Assembly: GCA_043228905.1 (NCBI GenBank)
Contig: JBHGNT010000004.1
Coordinates: forward strand, 23,684,001-23,748,000
Reading direction: 5' to 3'
DNA from: Azolla caroliniana
Taxonomy: Eukaryota; Polypodiophyta
Length of the DNA stretch: 64,000 nucleotides
This document shows, one piece after another, positions 48,028 to 57,870 of the stretch; the first letter of the stretch is position 1; each line of letters opens with the position of its first letter. The translations under genes and the position numbers were made by a program. The notes under the pieces are model-generated. The model ran no database searches, had not been told where the DNA came from, and saw only the letters and a list, made by a program, of their open reading frames with translations.

Positions 48028-48461
48028 TGTCATAGACATATGCCACGCCACGACGGAAGGTAGGGATCGAACCCAAGACCTCCTGATCACCATTGGGCAA
48101 CCCTTCCAACTAAGCTACTCTACACATGCTTGTATAAAATCCAGCTTCATGTATGGTAGATTGAACATTGGAAGTTCCTAGCTTGCATGAGAGCCAGATC
48201 GACATGAGATGTATAATACATAGTTGAAAAGAAGCCATCCTCATGCATTCTCTATTCCTAGCTTGCATGCATCCTCATGCATTCTCTATTTCTAACTGGC
48301 ATACATACCTCTACCTTCTTGTATAAATACTCAGGTGCACCTTGATTCTAATAAAGGTGAACAACACCAGTTACGGAATCATAAGTTAAGTTCTTGTTCT
48401 TTTTCTCTCTCCTAGTTCTTAGTCTTGTCTTGTTTCTACTCTATTATACTTGTCCGTGACA
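48028..48461 (+). repeat. 5' LTR of the gypsy element
   Basis: 434 bp. It contains an internal duplication of CTCATGCATTCTCTATT and GCTTGCATG words that the 3' LTR lacks. The first 90 bp contain an antisense tRNA-like segment: box B complement 48063-48073, box A complement 48106-48117. Confidence 0.88.
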
Positions 48462-48947
48462 ATTTGTTCACCTTCCCCTCTTCTTGCTACCATGTTCAAC
48501 TCCGTCGACAACTTAAACCAAGTAATGGCAGCCTTGAAACAACTTCAACTTGAAAATGAAGTCATGCGGGAATCATTACGAGAGCTTCAATCTGGCACAT
48601 CAAGAAACCCACCTCCTACCGAGCCACAACCGTCGTCAGCACCTAGCCCAATCACTTCGTCTTCCTATCCATATGTCCTTGAACCAACCTTCAGCCTACC
48701 CGACAAATTCAACAGCACGAGGGCGCATCTTCTCGGCTTCATCAATCAAATTTGGCTTATCATATGTTTACAACCCCAACGGTATGCTAACAAATTTTTT
48801 TGGATCGGCCTCGTCGACACCCTTCTCTCCGAGCTGGCGCAAGCGTGGTTTGCACCCTTGGTCGAGACCTCATCCCCTCTCTTAGAAAACTTCACTGCTT
48901 TCCTTGCTGAGCTCGAAGCTACGTTCGGCGAGACAAACCGACGATGA
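48450..48947 (+). pseudogene. Gypsy gag, N-terminal part
   Basis: After a helical start (LNQVMAALKQLQLENEVMRE) and a Pro/Ser linker comes the gag core FSLPDKFNSTRAHLLGFINQ and LLENFTAFLAELEATFG. The frame is closed by TGA after residue 165. Gag-like words continue in other frames to about 49200 (YASEFRQIACDVNW). The likely true start is the internal ATG at 48492. Confidence 0.75.
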
Positions 48948-51063
48948 ACGACACTCATGAAGCTCCATTCCTTCCAACAAGGCTCACGTCCAACCTCTAT
49001 CTACGCTTCAGAGTTCCGTCAGATTGCCTGCGATGTCAATTGGGATGACCAAACCTTATGTGACCATTTTCGTCGTGGTCTCTAAAACGATGTCAAGACT
49101 CTTCTCTTAAACTTTCTGGAGCCCACATCATTGTCTCAAGTAATCTCCCAACCCGTCTAGTGTGATAATCTTCTGTTCAAACTTCGTCAAGAAGAACGTG
49201 GGACTCGCAGGTTTCAGTCTTCCTCCCGAAATACAATAATAGCCAGGCCCTACGTCTCAGTGTCGCCCCCCACGCCAACCTTACAATCATTAGTGATACT
49301 CATACTACGATGGAGATTGACTCCCATACCTCGATGGAGATCAACCACGCTCGGTTCCAACCACTAACTAATGCCCAATGCCAACATCGTCGTGACAATG
49401 GCCTCTGTCTCTATTGGTAACACCGGCCATGTTTGTGCACGTCTTGCAGAGGTTCCTCGACAACACGAAAACGATGGGAAATGACCAAGTTCGGTTGTAG
49501 TAGGAGCCATGTCGTTGGACGCTTCCCGTTACCCACGTTCTCCATGCTCCTACAATTCTGTTCCGCCATTAGGAGGGTTTGCTTTGCAAGTAAGTCTTTG
49601 TTTTGGGCCGACTTCTGCAATACACTCTCATGCTTTGCTCAACTCTAAAGCATCTACTTGTTTTATCAATATATCGTTTGTCCATGCATATAATATCCCC
49701 ACGGTCCGCACATCACAACCCATATATGTTGAAGCGATCGACGACTGAGTTCTCTCTTCGGGAGCGGTTACATTAGTCACTATCACGTTGGTTGGAGACA
49801 CACAATCTGACAGTGGATTGGTGCAACCGCTCCATCACTTTTCCAGTGTGGCTGATTCTAGCTTGGTCGTTACACTTACCCTTTTGTCACGGGACATCTC
49901 CATTCTTGTCAACAATTTGGCCGCATGATATAGCGACTTTTCCGATATATTCGAGAAGCGAAATGTAGATCGATTACCGGCACATCACCCCCACGATTGG
50001 GTAATCAAGCTCCAAGCTGGCAAGCATTCACCATTCAACCCTATCTATGGGCTATCTAAACCCGAACTTGAGGCTCTCTACACATATCTGGCTAACAACC
50101 TCAAAAAGGGCTTCATTCAACCCTCCAAATCACCGGCCGCGGCCCCAATTTTATTTGTCAAGAAGAAGGATGGCTCATTACCCCTATGTGTGAATTATCG
50201 GGGTCTCAACAAAGTTACGATGTGTAATCTATATCTCTTGCCCTTAATTCCACCGCTCCTCGACCAACTCTGAACCAGGCGTATCTTCTCCAAAATCGAC
50301 ATGTGGGGGAGCCTACAATTTGGTGCGCACCAAGCCTGGGGACGAGTGGAAAACGGCCTTTCAAATGCGTTATGGGCATTTTGAGTACAAGGTGATGCCT
50401 TTCAGTCTTACCAATGCCCCAATGGTCTTCCAACACATGATGAATGATATATTTCGAGAGTACCTCGATCACTTTGTGGTAATCTACCTTAACGATATCC
50501 TAGTTTTTTCTTCCAACTTAGAGGGGCACACACCACACGTCTGGTTGGTTCTAACCAAATATCGGGAATATGGGCTTTATGCCAAAAGTGAGAAATGCAA
50601 ATTTGATCGAACCTCTGTCAAATTCCTGGGTTACATGATCTCACCCACCGGGATCACAATGGATGTGTGCAAGGTAGCAGCAATCAACGATTGGCCTCTC
50701 CCGACTCAATGAAAGAGGTACAATCATTTCTTGGTTTCACAAATTTCTATAGACGATTTATAGACGGGTTTTCTGCCCTCCTGCAACCTCTCATCCAACT
50801 TACTCCATTTCTCTGGACCCCTGCGGCACACAATGCTTTTGATGCCCTCAAAGAAACTTTTCTCCCAGTCCTAGTGTTGGTCCACTCCGACCCCACGAGA
50901 CCGTTCCAGGTTGAAACCGACGGCTCCGACTTCACGATTGGTGTGGTCCTGTCCTAGCCAGATGACGATGGCACACCCACTACATCCGGTTGCCTTCTAT
51001 TCATGGAAGTTTGCAGCTCTGTTGGATTTGTTGGATTTCTATCTAACGTGCCAATCTGTACGA

Positions 51064-51137
51064 ATGGAGACAATTGGACTTGAACTGATAACTCCATACT
51101 TGCAAAATATGTGTTCTACCGATTGAACTACGCCCCC
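51064..51137 (-). pseudogene. tRNA-like sequence
   Basis: GGGGGCGTAGTTCAATCGGT at the 5' end, a D-arm with GTTC/GAAC stem, a CATAT/GTATG anticodon stem around TTTGCAA (anticodon would read TGC) and a box-B-like AGTTCAAGTCC. The acceptor stem pairs with three wobble pairs, and the T-stem has two mismatches. Given the rbcL fragment nearby, it may be an organellar tRNA relic. Identity is not settled. Confidence 0.5.
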
Positions 51138-51151
51138 ATCCTCGTTCCATA

Positions 51152-51409
51152 TAGCAATGGGCCTGGTTTCATCTTAAATCGAACCGAACAGTTAAACCAT
51201 GGTTTAAAGGTTTATAATGTCCAAAATAATTAAATGGTTTGGTTTGGTTTTAATTAATAATAAACAGTTCGGTGTCAATTCAGTTTGGTTTTGAAACTAG
51301 GGTTTATAGGTTTTTGGGCTATCTTTTTTTATCCATTAAATGTTTATGTAATTTAATGGTTTAATTCACTTAAATTAATTGTTTATATAATCTAATGGCT
51401 CAATTAATC

Positions 51410-51488
<79 letters not shown>

Positions 51489-51690
51489 CTTATTTATTTA
51501 AACATAAATGCTTATTTAATTTTGTGTATTTTTATTTAATTAATTTTTTAATTAGCTTGGCTTAAATGTGGTTAGGTTTAAACTTTTATTAAATGGTTTG
51601 GTTTAAATGTTCGAATGTTCATAAACGGTTTGGTTTGGTTGCAAGGCACCGAAACCGAACCGAACCGAAACTGAGCCGGGCCCATTGCTA
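51152..51690. mobile_element. Non-autonomous hAT element (539 bp) with 8-bp TSD
   Basis: Left end TAGCAATGGGCC, right end GGCCCATTGCTA, flanked by GTTCCATA at 51144-51151 and 51691-51698. Subterminal AACCGAACCG and GGTTTGGTTT motifs lie at both ends. No ORF. An (TTTA)n tract of about 90 bp fills the middle (about 51408-51500). Confidence 0.93.
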
Positions 51691-51791
51691 GTTCCATATG
51701 CAACACGTATTATATGGGCAAACATTGCTTGCTTGTTGTGGGAGGAACTATATGTTTATACGTGCATGCGTGGGTGCGTGCATGCCTCCCT

Positions 51792-51968
51792 TTCAAATAA
51801 ATCTAAGGGGTAAGCTACGTATGTGATGTATTGGTTGTCTTCTCCTGCAACAGGTTCGATGTCATAGCATCTACCTTTGTAAGAGTCAAGAATGGTAAGT
51901 CCATCTGTCCATACGGTGGTCCATGTACTTGTAGAAGATTCCGCAGCTACCGTAGCTCCAACCTCTTT
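51792..51968 (-). pseudogene. rbcL: Plastid rbcL fragment in the nucleus (NUPT)
   Basis: Minus-strand translation gives [20 protein letters not shown] and [13 protein letters not shown] followed by AYPLDLFE, an obvious match to the N-terminal domain of the Rubisco large subunit. About 59 residues match; both sides diverge abruptly. Substitutions at normally fixed positions (for example the G in SSTGT and the R before YKGRCY) show that it is not under selection. Confidence 0.9.
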
Positions 51969-52177
51969 AGCGGTTCCAAAAAGTAACAGGCTTTCGTTAT
52001 CTCCACTTTCCTTATGAGATGAGGTGAGGAACCCCTGCCAGTTGATAGAAAAAAGCATGTCATATGCTTTGACATCTACCTTAATTTTCCATAACAGAGC
52101 TGAATGAATACAGATGTTCACGTTCGATTTTGAATTAGAGGTGTCATAAAAATAAATTGGCATCGCGATATTTGTTG

Positions 52178-52258
52178 GACGATAGTAACTATGTATTCTG
52201 AATCATCAATAATCTTGACGGAAGGCGGTAGCAAAATGTCACTAGCGGTTACTTTCTT
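52178..52258 (-). pseudogene. Chromodomain fragment of another gypsy element
   Basis: [18 protein letters not shown] on the minus strand corresponds to SPPPPIKVSDGSEYEVVTIL of the fragment at 39173-39785. It is inserted antisense inside the plus-strand gypsy. Confidence 0.6.
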
Positions 52259-54145
52259 GCCAGGACCAATTACAAACAAAAAAGCTTTTTGCGCTTCATT
52301 GGACCCGGAAATCAATTATTCAGTCTACGACAAGGAGCTTACAACTATCATCTCTGCCTTCGCCGAATGGCAACCCTATCTCGTTGGGCCCCAACATTGT
52401 ATCCAAGTGTTGACCGACCACAAGAACCTCATCTACTTCACCACTAGTCGTACATTGAATTGGAGGCAAGCTCGTTGGTCATCTTTTCTCGCCGATTACG
52501 ACTTCAAAATCTTGTTTCGACCAGACATTCAACATGGGAAAGTGGATGCCCTCTCTCATAGACCAAATTTTGCGCTACGCCTAGGTAACAACGCATATTC
52601 TCAGCAATCACATTGTTTGTTGCAGCCCGATCAACTCCAGATGTTCGCAACCTACATGTTACATGATGATTCCTTGCTCAACGAAATCGCCTAGGCCACC
52701 ACATCAGACCTATTCGCTACCAACATCTTGGCATGCATCAACGACCCATCCCAGGGAATGCAAAGCTTGGATCTCAATCTGATTTTGTAATCTGATTCAC
52801 TTACAACTTAGGATGGGCTACTATATTGTAATCACCTCCATTACGTACCAATTGGAGCATGTCGCACTCGAGTCCTACAAAATTGTCACGATGATCCTCT
52901 TGTCGGCCACTTTGGAGTCGCGAAAACACTAGAGTTGCTATCTTGGGGGTTTTGGTGTCCCGAACCTTGGAAGTTTGTCAAAAAATTTATTAAGACGTGT
53001 GACATTTGTGCCCGCTCCAAAGCGGCTCACCATCGTCCATACAGCCTTCTCCACCCGCTTCCACTTCCCAATTGACCCTGGGCCTCTCTCTCGATGGACT
53101 TTATAAACGACCTCCCTTGTTAGTGGCCATGACACGGTGCTAGTGATTGTCGATCAGTTTTTGAAGATGATTCATGCTCAAAAACCATTTCGGGCGAGGA
53201 GACGGCGAACCTTTTTCTAAAAAATGTTTTTCATCTACAAGGCTTACCTAAGGATGTCACATCTAATCGAGGTCCTCAATTTATCTCCCATTTATGGTGA
53301 CAACTTATGCAGACATTCGGGACTTCTGTGAAATTGTCAACAACGTACCACCCTCAAACTGAAAGAGTCAACCAAATCCGCGAACAATACCCCTGGTGTA
53401 CAATCATCTACCAACAAGAGTATTGGGTGGACTTCCTTGCCATGATGGAATTTGCCTACAATAATAATATCCATGCCTCAATTAAGGTTTACCCATTCTT
53501 TGCAAACTATGGGTTCCACCCTCGTTTTAGCATTTCCATTCTTGTGATTTCCGTCGATCCGTAGACAAAGATGTGTGCCCACACTTTACAAGATGTCCAT
53601 CGTGACCTCTCCCTTGACCTCTGTGTCGTTGGCAAATAGTATAAGGATCACGCTAACCGTTATCGCTTGGTCGTGCCGACCTTTGCAGTCGGTGACATGG
53701 TTCTGCTGCTACGTCGCCACCACTCGTCCTTGCATGAAGCTAGACTACAAAAAGCTAGGCACCTTCCGTATCATCGAGCGAATCAACCCAATCGCATTCC
53801 GATTAACACTTCCTCCAACGTTCAGGATTCACAATGTTTTCCACGTCTCTCTCTTTGAACTATGCCATCCTTCTCGAATTACAAGACGACAACCTCCTCC
53901 ACCGCCACCCATGGAATTATCGTCAAGGGAGGAGTACGAGTTGTAGATCCTCGACTCCCCCTTGCATCAACGACATCTTCAACATTTGGTTGTATGGAAA
54001 GGTTACCCCATTTCGGACGGCACGTGGGAACTAATTACACATTTGCAAAATGCTCCCGAGCCCATTCGAGCTTTTCATCAACTATACCCACAGTAAAAAC
54101 CGGCTACAAATATTTGGAGGCGGCTCGGCCTTAGGGGGAGGATAA

Positions 54146-54494
54146 TGTCATAGACATATGCCACGCCATGGTGAAAGGTAGGGATTGAACCTAAGACCTC
54201 CCGCTCTCCATTAGGCAACCCTACCAACTAATATATATCCAACCATGCATCTTTATATAAAATCCAACTTCATGTATGGTAGATTGAACATTGGAAGTTC
54301 CTACCTTGCATGCATTCTCTATTTCTAGCTAGCATACATACCTCTACCTTCTTATATAAATACTCAGGTGCACCTTGATTCCAATAAAGGTGAACAACAC
54401 CAATTATGGAATCATAAGTTAAGTTATTGTTCTTTTTCTCTCTCCTAGTTCTTAGTCTCGTCTTGGTTCTACTCTATCATACTCGTTCATGGTA
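54146..54494 (+). repeat. 3' LTR of the gypsy element
   Basis: 349 bp. It starts TGTCATAGACATATGCC and ends TTCATGGTA where the 5' LTR has CCGTGACA, so the terminal CA has mutated. The antisense tRNA-like segment is present here too (54181-54230). Confidence 0.85.
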
Positions 54495-54499
54495 GGAGG

Positions 54500-56140
54500 T
54501 GAGTAGGAAATAGCCATCGTGGGGACTAGTAGTTCCACCTCGAGCCATTTCCTCATTGCGTCACCATCGGCGTGTTCCCCCATTTCTACCAAAAGTGGAA
54601 GTCGGTAGTAACCACATTGTCGGAGTGGTTGCAAATCTCATCCAACTGCCCTCGTAGGTTGTTACTGATCGTCGCAAACCAAATACCCATGATCAATTCC
54701 TCAGAGGGGCATACCAGCCTATCTTAAATTGGTCTTGACGAGTTTATCTCTTGTGCATTCATAGCACCAACTACCTACATTGAAGGTGTTCGTCCAACTA
54801 TCAGTCGAGGGATTGATCCAGGCCGTTGTGCTCCACGATGTTGTCCCTTCCACTTTGTAGACAACTAGGGGGCGAGTCACCTTGTGCCATACCCCTTGAG
54901 CTTAAGGGCAATCCCAAAAATAGTGTCTTAGAGTCTCGATAGGTTCAAAACAGAGTGGGCAAGTTAATGGGCCTCCTCGTTTACCTAGCCATTCGCCAAC
55001 AAGGACCACGTTATGGCCGATCTGCCACCAAAATAGCTTGATCTTCTCAGGCGCGTGGAGATGCCAGAGACCCTTCCAGAAGGTACCGACCACCTCGTCA
55101 AGGATACCCAATGTTTGCCAACCATTGCGTAGGGGACCTTCCCGTTGCATTTGTATAGCTCAACCCAATTTAGTGTTGTAATAAAAGAAGTAGCATAATC
55201 TGCCACGGTCTTGTTTCCACCTGAAATCCCTTGGGTTCCATTCTAATTCTGCAATGGGGCAATTATCGTTGACCCACAACTTCCAGTGGGGTTCCACCTT
55301 AGCAATGTCAGGGTGCATCTTCCAGTTATATCCATCTTGCGCCACCACGCGGATCAGGTGCCAAGTACCACTACTCTAGCTCTCCCCAAATAATGTAGCC
55401 CCTCCAAACCCATTCATGCCCTTCAGTAGATTAATCGTTCTATCCTCATCAAAGAGACCGAACCATGTATCTCCTCTCGCATCCACTACCTGATCCCTAT
55501 CAACCGCCTCTGTTATCAATCTCCTCATTTTCTTAACTCCCTTGAGGGGAGAGACTAGGTCCTCCCTCGCCCCTCCAGGAGCCACCGCCTGTCTCCAATC
55601 ACCAATAGAATGGAGCTTTGTCTGGGCGAACTTTTCCCACCCCAGGCCCTTGAGTTTCCCTATCATCATGTTGTCACTTGTTCGCACTCGTGGATTCCAA
55701 AATAATGGTTGTCTAGTATATTCGATTAATGCCTCCGGGGTGTGCTTGACCAAATGTTGTCGCATGTGACACCATGCCTGCAAGATGGAGTTCGTTACCC
55801 TGTCCTTTGGGTGACATGCCATCTTGGGTGGGACTCCATTCGTGCAACACCAGTTCAAAGAGTCATGCCAAGGCCTACCATGCTTGGGAGTTCCTGCTTG
55901 CAACCTATTAGGAAGGAATACCTTCCAGCACTCCTTACCTAGCAAGAGGCACTGAACCACCATTTTTGTGAGCCATGCTTGGCTCTAAATTAAGGGGTCT
56001 ATGAGGCCAAGTTCCCCTTTGGCCCGCGGTTGCGTTAACTAGTTCCATGACACTCTGGCGGCCACTGTTGTTTGTCCTTACCTGACCATATAAACCCCTT
56101 GATGGCGGCCTTAATCACATGCATACTTGGAGAGGAAATT
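54500..56140 (-). pseudogene. LINE-B ORF2, C-terminal half
   Basis: Minus strand: KGFIWSGKDK near 56100, then CWKVFLPNRLQAG...WHDSL (55963-55376) with QPLFWNP. After a frame change come WNPRDFRWKQDRG (55348-55160) and the zinc-binding tail LTCPLCFEPIETLRHYFWDC (55150-54902). The end is WLEVELLVPTMAISYSPP just before the gypsy element. Several frame changes; the RT palm is missing because of 5' truncation. Confidence 0.85.
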
Positions 56141-56470
56141 TGTCACGTAAGAAGAATGATTTGAACCCATGACTTTGGATTAATAATTCAACAACTTATG
56201 AACAAGCTAAGTACTTGAAATGAGAAAACATCAATTATGGAGGCTCACTAGAGTTTTGAAAAGACAATCGATGTTATCTAGGCAATGTGTCTTGGTAGTT
56301 ATCTTAGAATTGAAGTGTCCTTAGCATCACAAGTGCTCAAATACTTTCTCGAGGATTTTTTTCACAATTTATTTACTCAAGTTAAATCCAATAGAGTTTA
56401 TGGCAAAATGTATACACAATATTAATAATAATAACTAATGAGAAATTGTCTGTCAATGACTCATCAGCAT
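56141..56470. other. Spacer between LINE-B and the tandem repeat array
   Basis: AT-rich sequence with no recognisable feature. Confidence 0.45.
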
Positions 56471-56836
56471 CCATAGTTCCTAATATTCGCGTACATCCAA
56501 TTTACTGGACGTACGCGAACGTTTGCAAACGTACGTGTATGATACGCGATATTCATTTGGGTTTTTTTTTTGGGGGGGGGGGGTTTAATTTTTTATATTC
56601 ATAATTCTTTGTGAATAGAAATGACTTCTGACACACGCACTCTCTCTCTCTCTCACGAGAACTAACAGATCTTCTCTCTCTACAAAATCTAGATATCTAA
56701 TATACATATTACACACTCCCTCACACAAACAAAACCCATAACTCCTCTCTCTCTCTCTCTCTCTAGAGTCTAGATATACACTCAACCATTGTCTCCTCAC
56801 ACATGCAAAATAGGGCTTCTCTCTCTAGACCACACA

Positions 56837-56883
<47 letters not shown>

Positions 56884-57303
56884 GCACACGCACGCATGCA
56901 CGCACAATGTAAACCATATGTATATATCTATGTACCGCGTACATAGTTCCTAATATTCGCATACGTCCAATTTACTGGACGTACACGAACGTTTGCAAAC
57001 GTATGTGTATGATACACGATATTCATTTGGGTTTTTTTTTGGGGGGGGGGTTTAATTTTTTATATTCATAATTCTTTGTGAATAGAAGTGACTTCTGATA
57101 CACGCACTCTCTCTCTCTCTCACGAGAACTAACAGATCTTCTCTCTCTACAAAATCTAGATATCTAATATACATATTACACACTCCCTCACACAGACAAA
57201 ACCCATAACTCCTCTCTCTCTCTCTCTCTCTAGAGTCTAGATATACACTCAACCATTGTCTCCTCACACATGCAAAACAAGGCTTCTCTCTCTAGACCAC
57301 ACA

Positions 57304-57347
<44 letters not shown>

Positions 57348-57808
57348 ATGTAAACCATATGTATATATCTATGTACCGCGTACATAGTTCCTAATATTCG
57401 CGTACGTCCAATTTACTGGACGTACGCGAACGTTTGCAAACGTACGCGTATGATACACGATATTCTTTTGGCTTTTTTTGTGGGGGGTTTTTTAATTTTT
57501 TATATTCATAATTCTTTGTGAATAGAAGTGACGTCTGACACACACACACGAGAACTGACAGATCTTCTCTCTCTACAAAATCTAGATATCGAATATACAT
57601 ATTACACACTCCCTCACACAAACAAAACCCATAGCTCCTCTCTCTCTCTCTCTAGAGTCTAGATATACACTTAACCATTGTCTCTCACACATGCAAAACA
57701 GGGCTTCTCTCTCTAGACCACACACGCTCTCTCTCTCTCTCTCACACACACACACAAGTCACACACACACACACATTATGTAAACCATATGTATATATCT
57801 ATGTACCG
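56471..57808. repeat. Three tandem copies of a 0.42-0.47-kb unit
   Basis: Units start at about 56471, 56941 and 57383 with CATAGTTCCTAATATTCGC. Each holds a palindromic CGTACGTCCAATTTACTGGACGTACG-type block, a G-run (TTTTTTTGGGGGGG), AGAACTAACAGATCTTCTC, ATCTAGATATCTAATATACA and variable CT/CA microsatellites, ending ATATCTATGTACCGCGTA. Length differences come mostly from the microsatellites. Non-coding. Confidence 0.92.
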
Positions 57809-57870
57809 CGTATGGATTTCAATCATACTTGGAGCCTTTTCACGTATGAGTATGATACGAATATTGGCGT

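Larger units (their letters stand above)
51031..52288. other. Patchwork insertion in the gypsy RNase H region
   Basis: The gypsy reading frame stops at ...FYSWKFAAL and resumes at ASLDPEINYS. Between them lie an antisense tRNA-like sequence, a non-autonomous hAT element, a minus-strand plastid rbcL fragment and a minus-strand chromodomain fragment of another gypsy element. The pieces appear to have been joined together, possibly at a repaired double-strand break. Confidence 0.7.
49920..54100 (+). pseudogene. Gypsy pol: RT, RNase H, integrase, chromodomain (broken)
   Basis: [22 protein letters not shown], then EYKVMPFSLTNAPMVFQHMM and VVIYLNDILVF. The catalytic YLDD has become YLND at 50485-50496, which should abolish activity. 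RT thumb: VQSFLGFTNFYRRFI. RNase H: VETDGSDFTIGVVLS, interrupted at about 51030 and resumed at 52289 with EINYSVYDKEL. Integrase zinc finger: VGHFGVAKTLELL...CDICARSK near 52900-53020; core fragments to 53560. The chromodomain region ends near 54100. At least six stops or frame changes. Confidence 0.88.
48028..54494 (+). mobile_element. Chromodomain gypsy LTR retrotransposon, decayed, with internal insertions
   Basis: 5' LTR 48028-48461 and 3' LTR 54146-54494 (TGTCATAGACATATGCCACG at both starts), with target duplication GGAGG at 48023-48027 and 54495-54499. The polypurine tract TTAGGGGGAGGATAA lies just before the 3' LTR. Order: gag, RT, RNase H, integrase, chromodomain. Many stops and frameshifts, plus a 1.26-kb insertion in the RNase H. 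Confidence 0.9.
47812..56140 (-). mobile_element. LINE-B: 5'-truncated LINE with a nested gypsy element
   Basis: The 3' end is marked by poly(T) at 47812-47819 followed by CCCAAAAAAGGAACTAC. LINE sequence occupies 47812-48027 and 54500-about 56140 on the minus strand. Removing the gypsy element and one GGAGG restores an open C terminus (AISYSPPTLPPLKANATRL, then stop), proving that these are one LINE. The 5' end near 56140 is approximate and I could not find its target duplication. Confidence 0.85.

Noticed and set aside
48746-48958. Minus-strand frame in the gypsy gag
   Set aside because: Antisense shadow of the gag frame, without motif.
56585-57621. Arg-Glu-rich repeated 71-codon open frames
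   Set aside because: They are the CT microsatellites and conserved words of the three-unit tandem repeat. The frame is not kept in the third copy.
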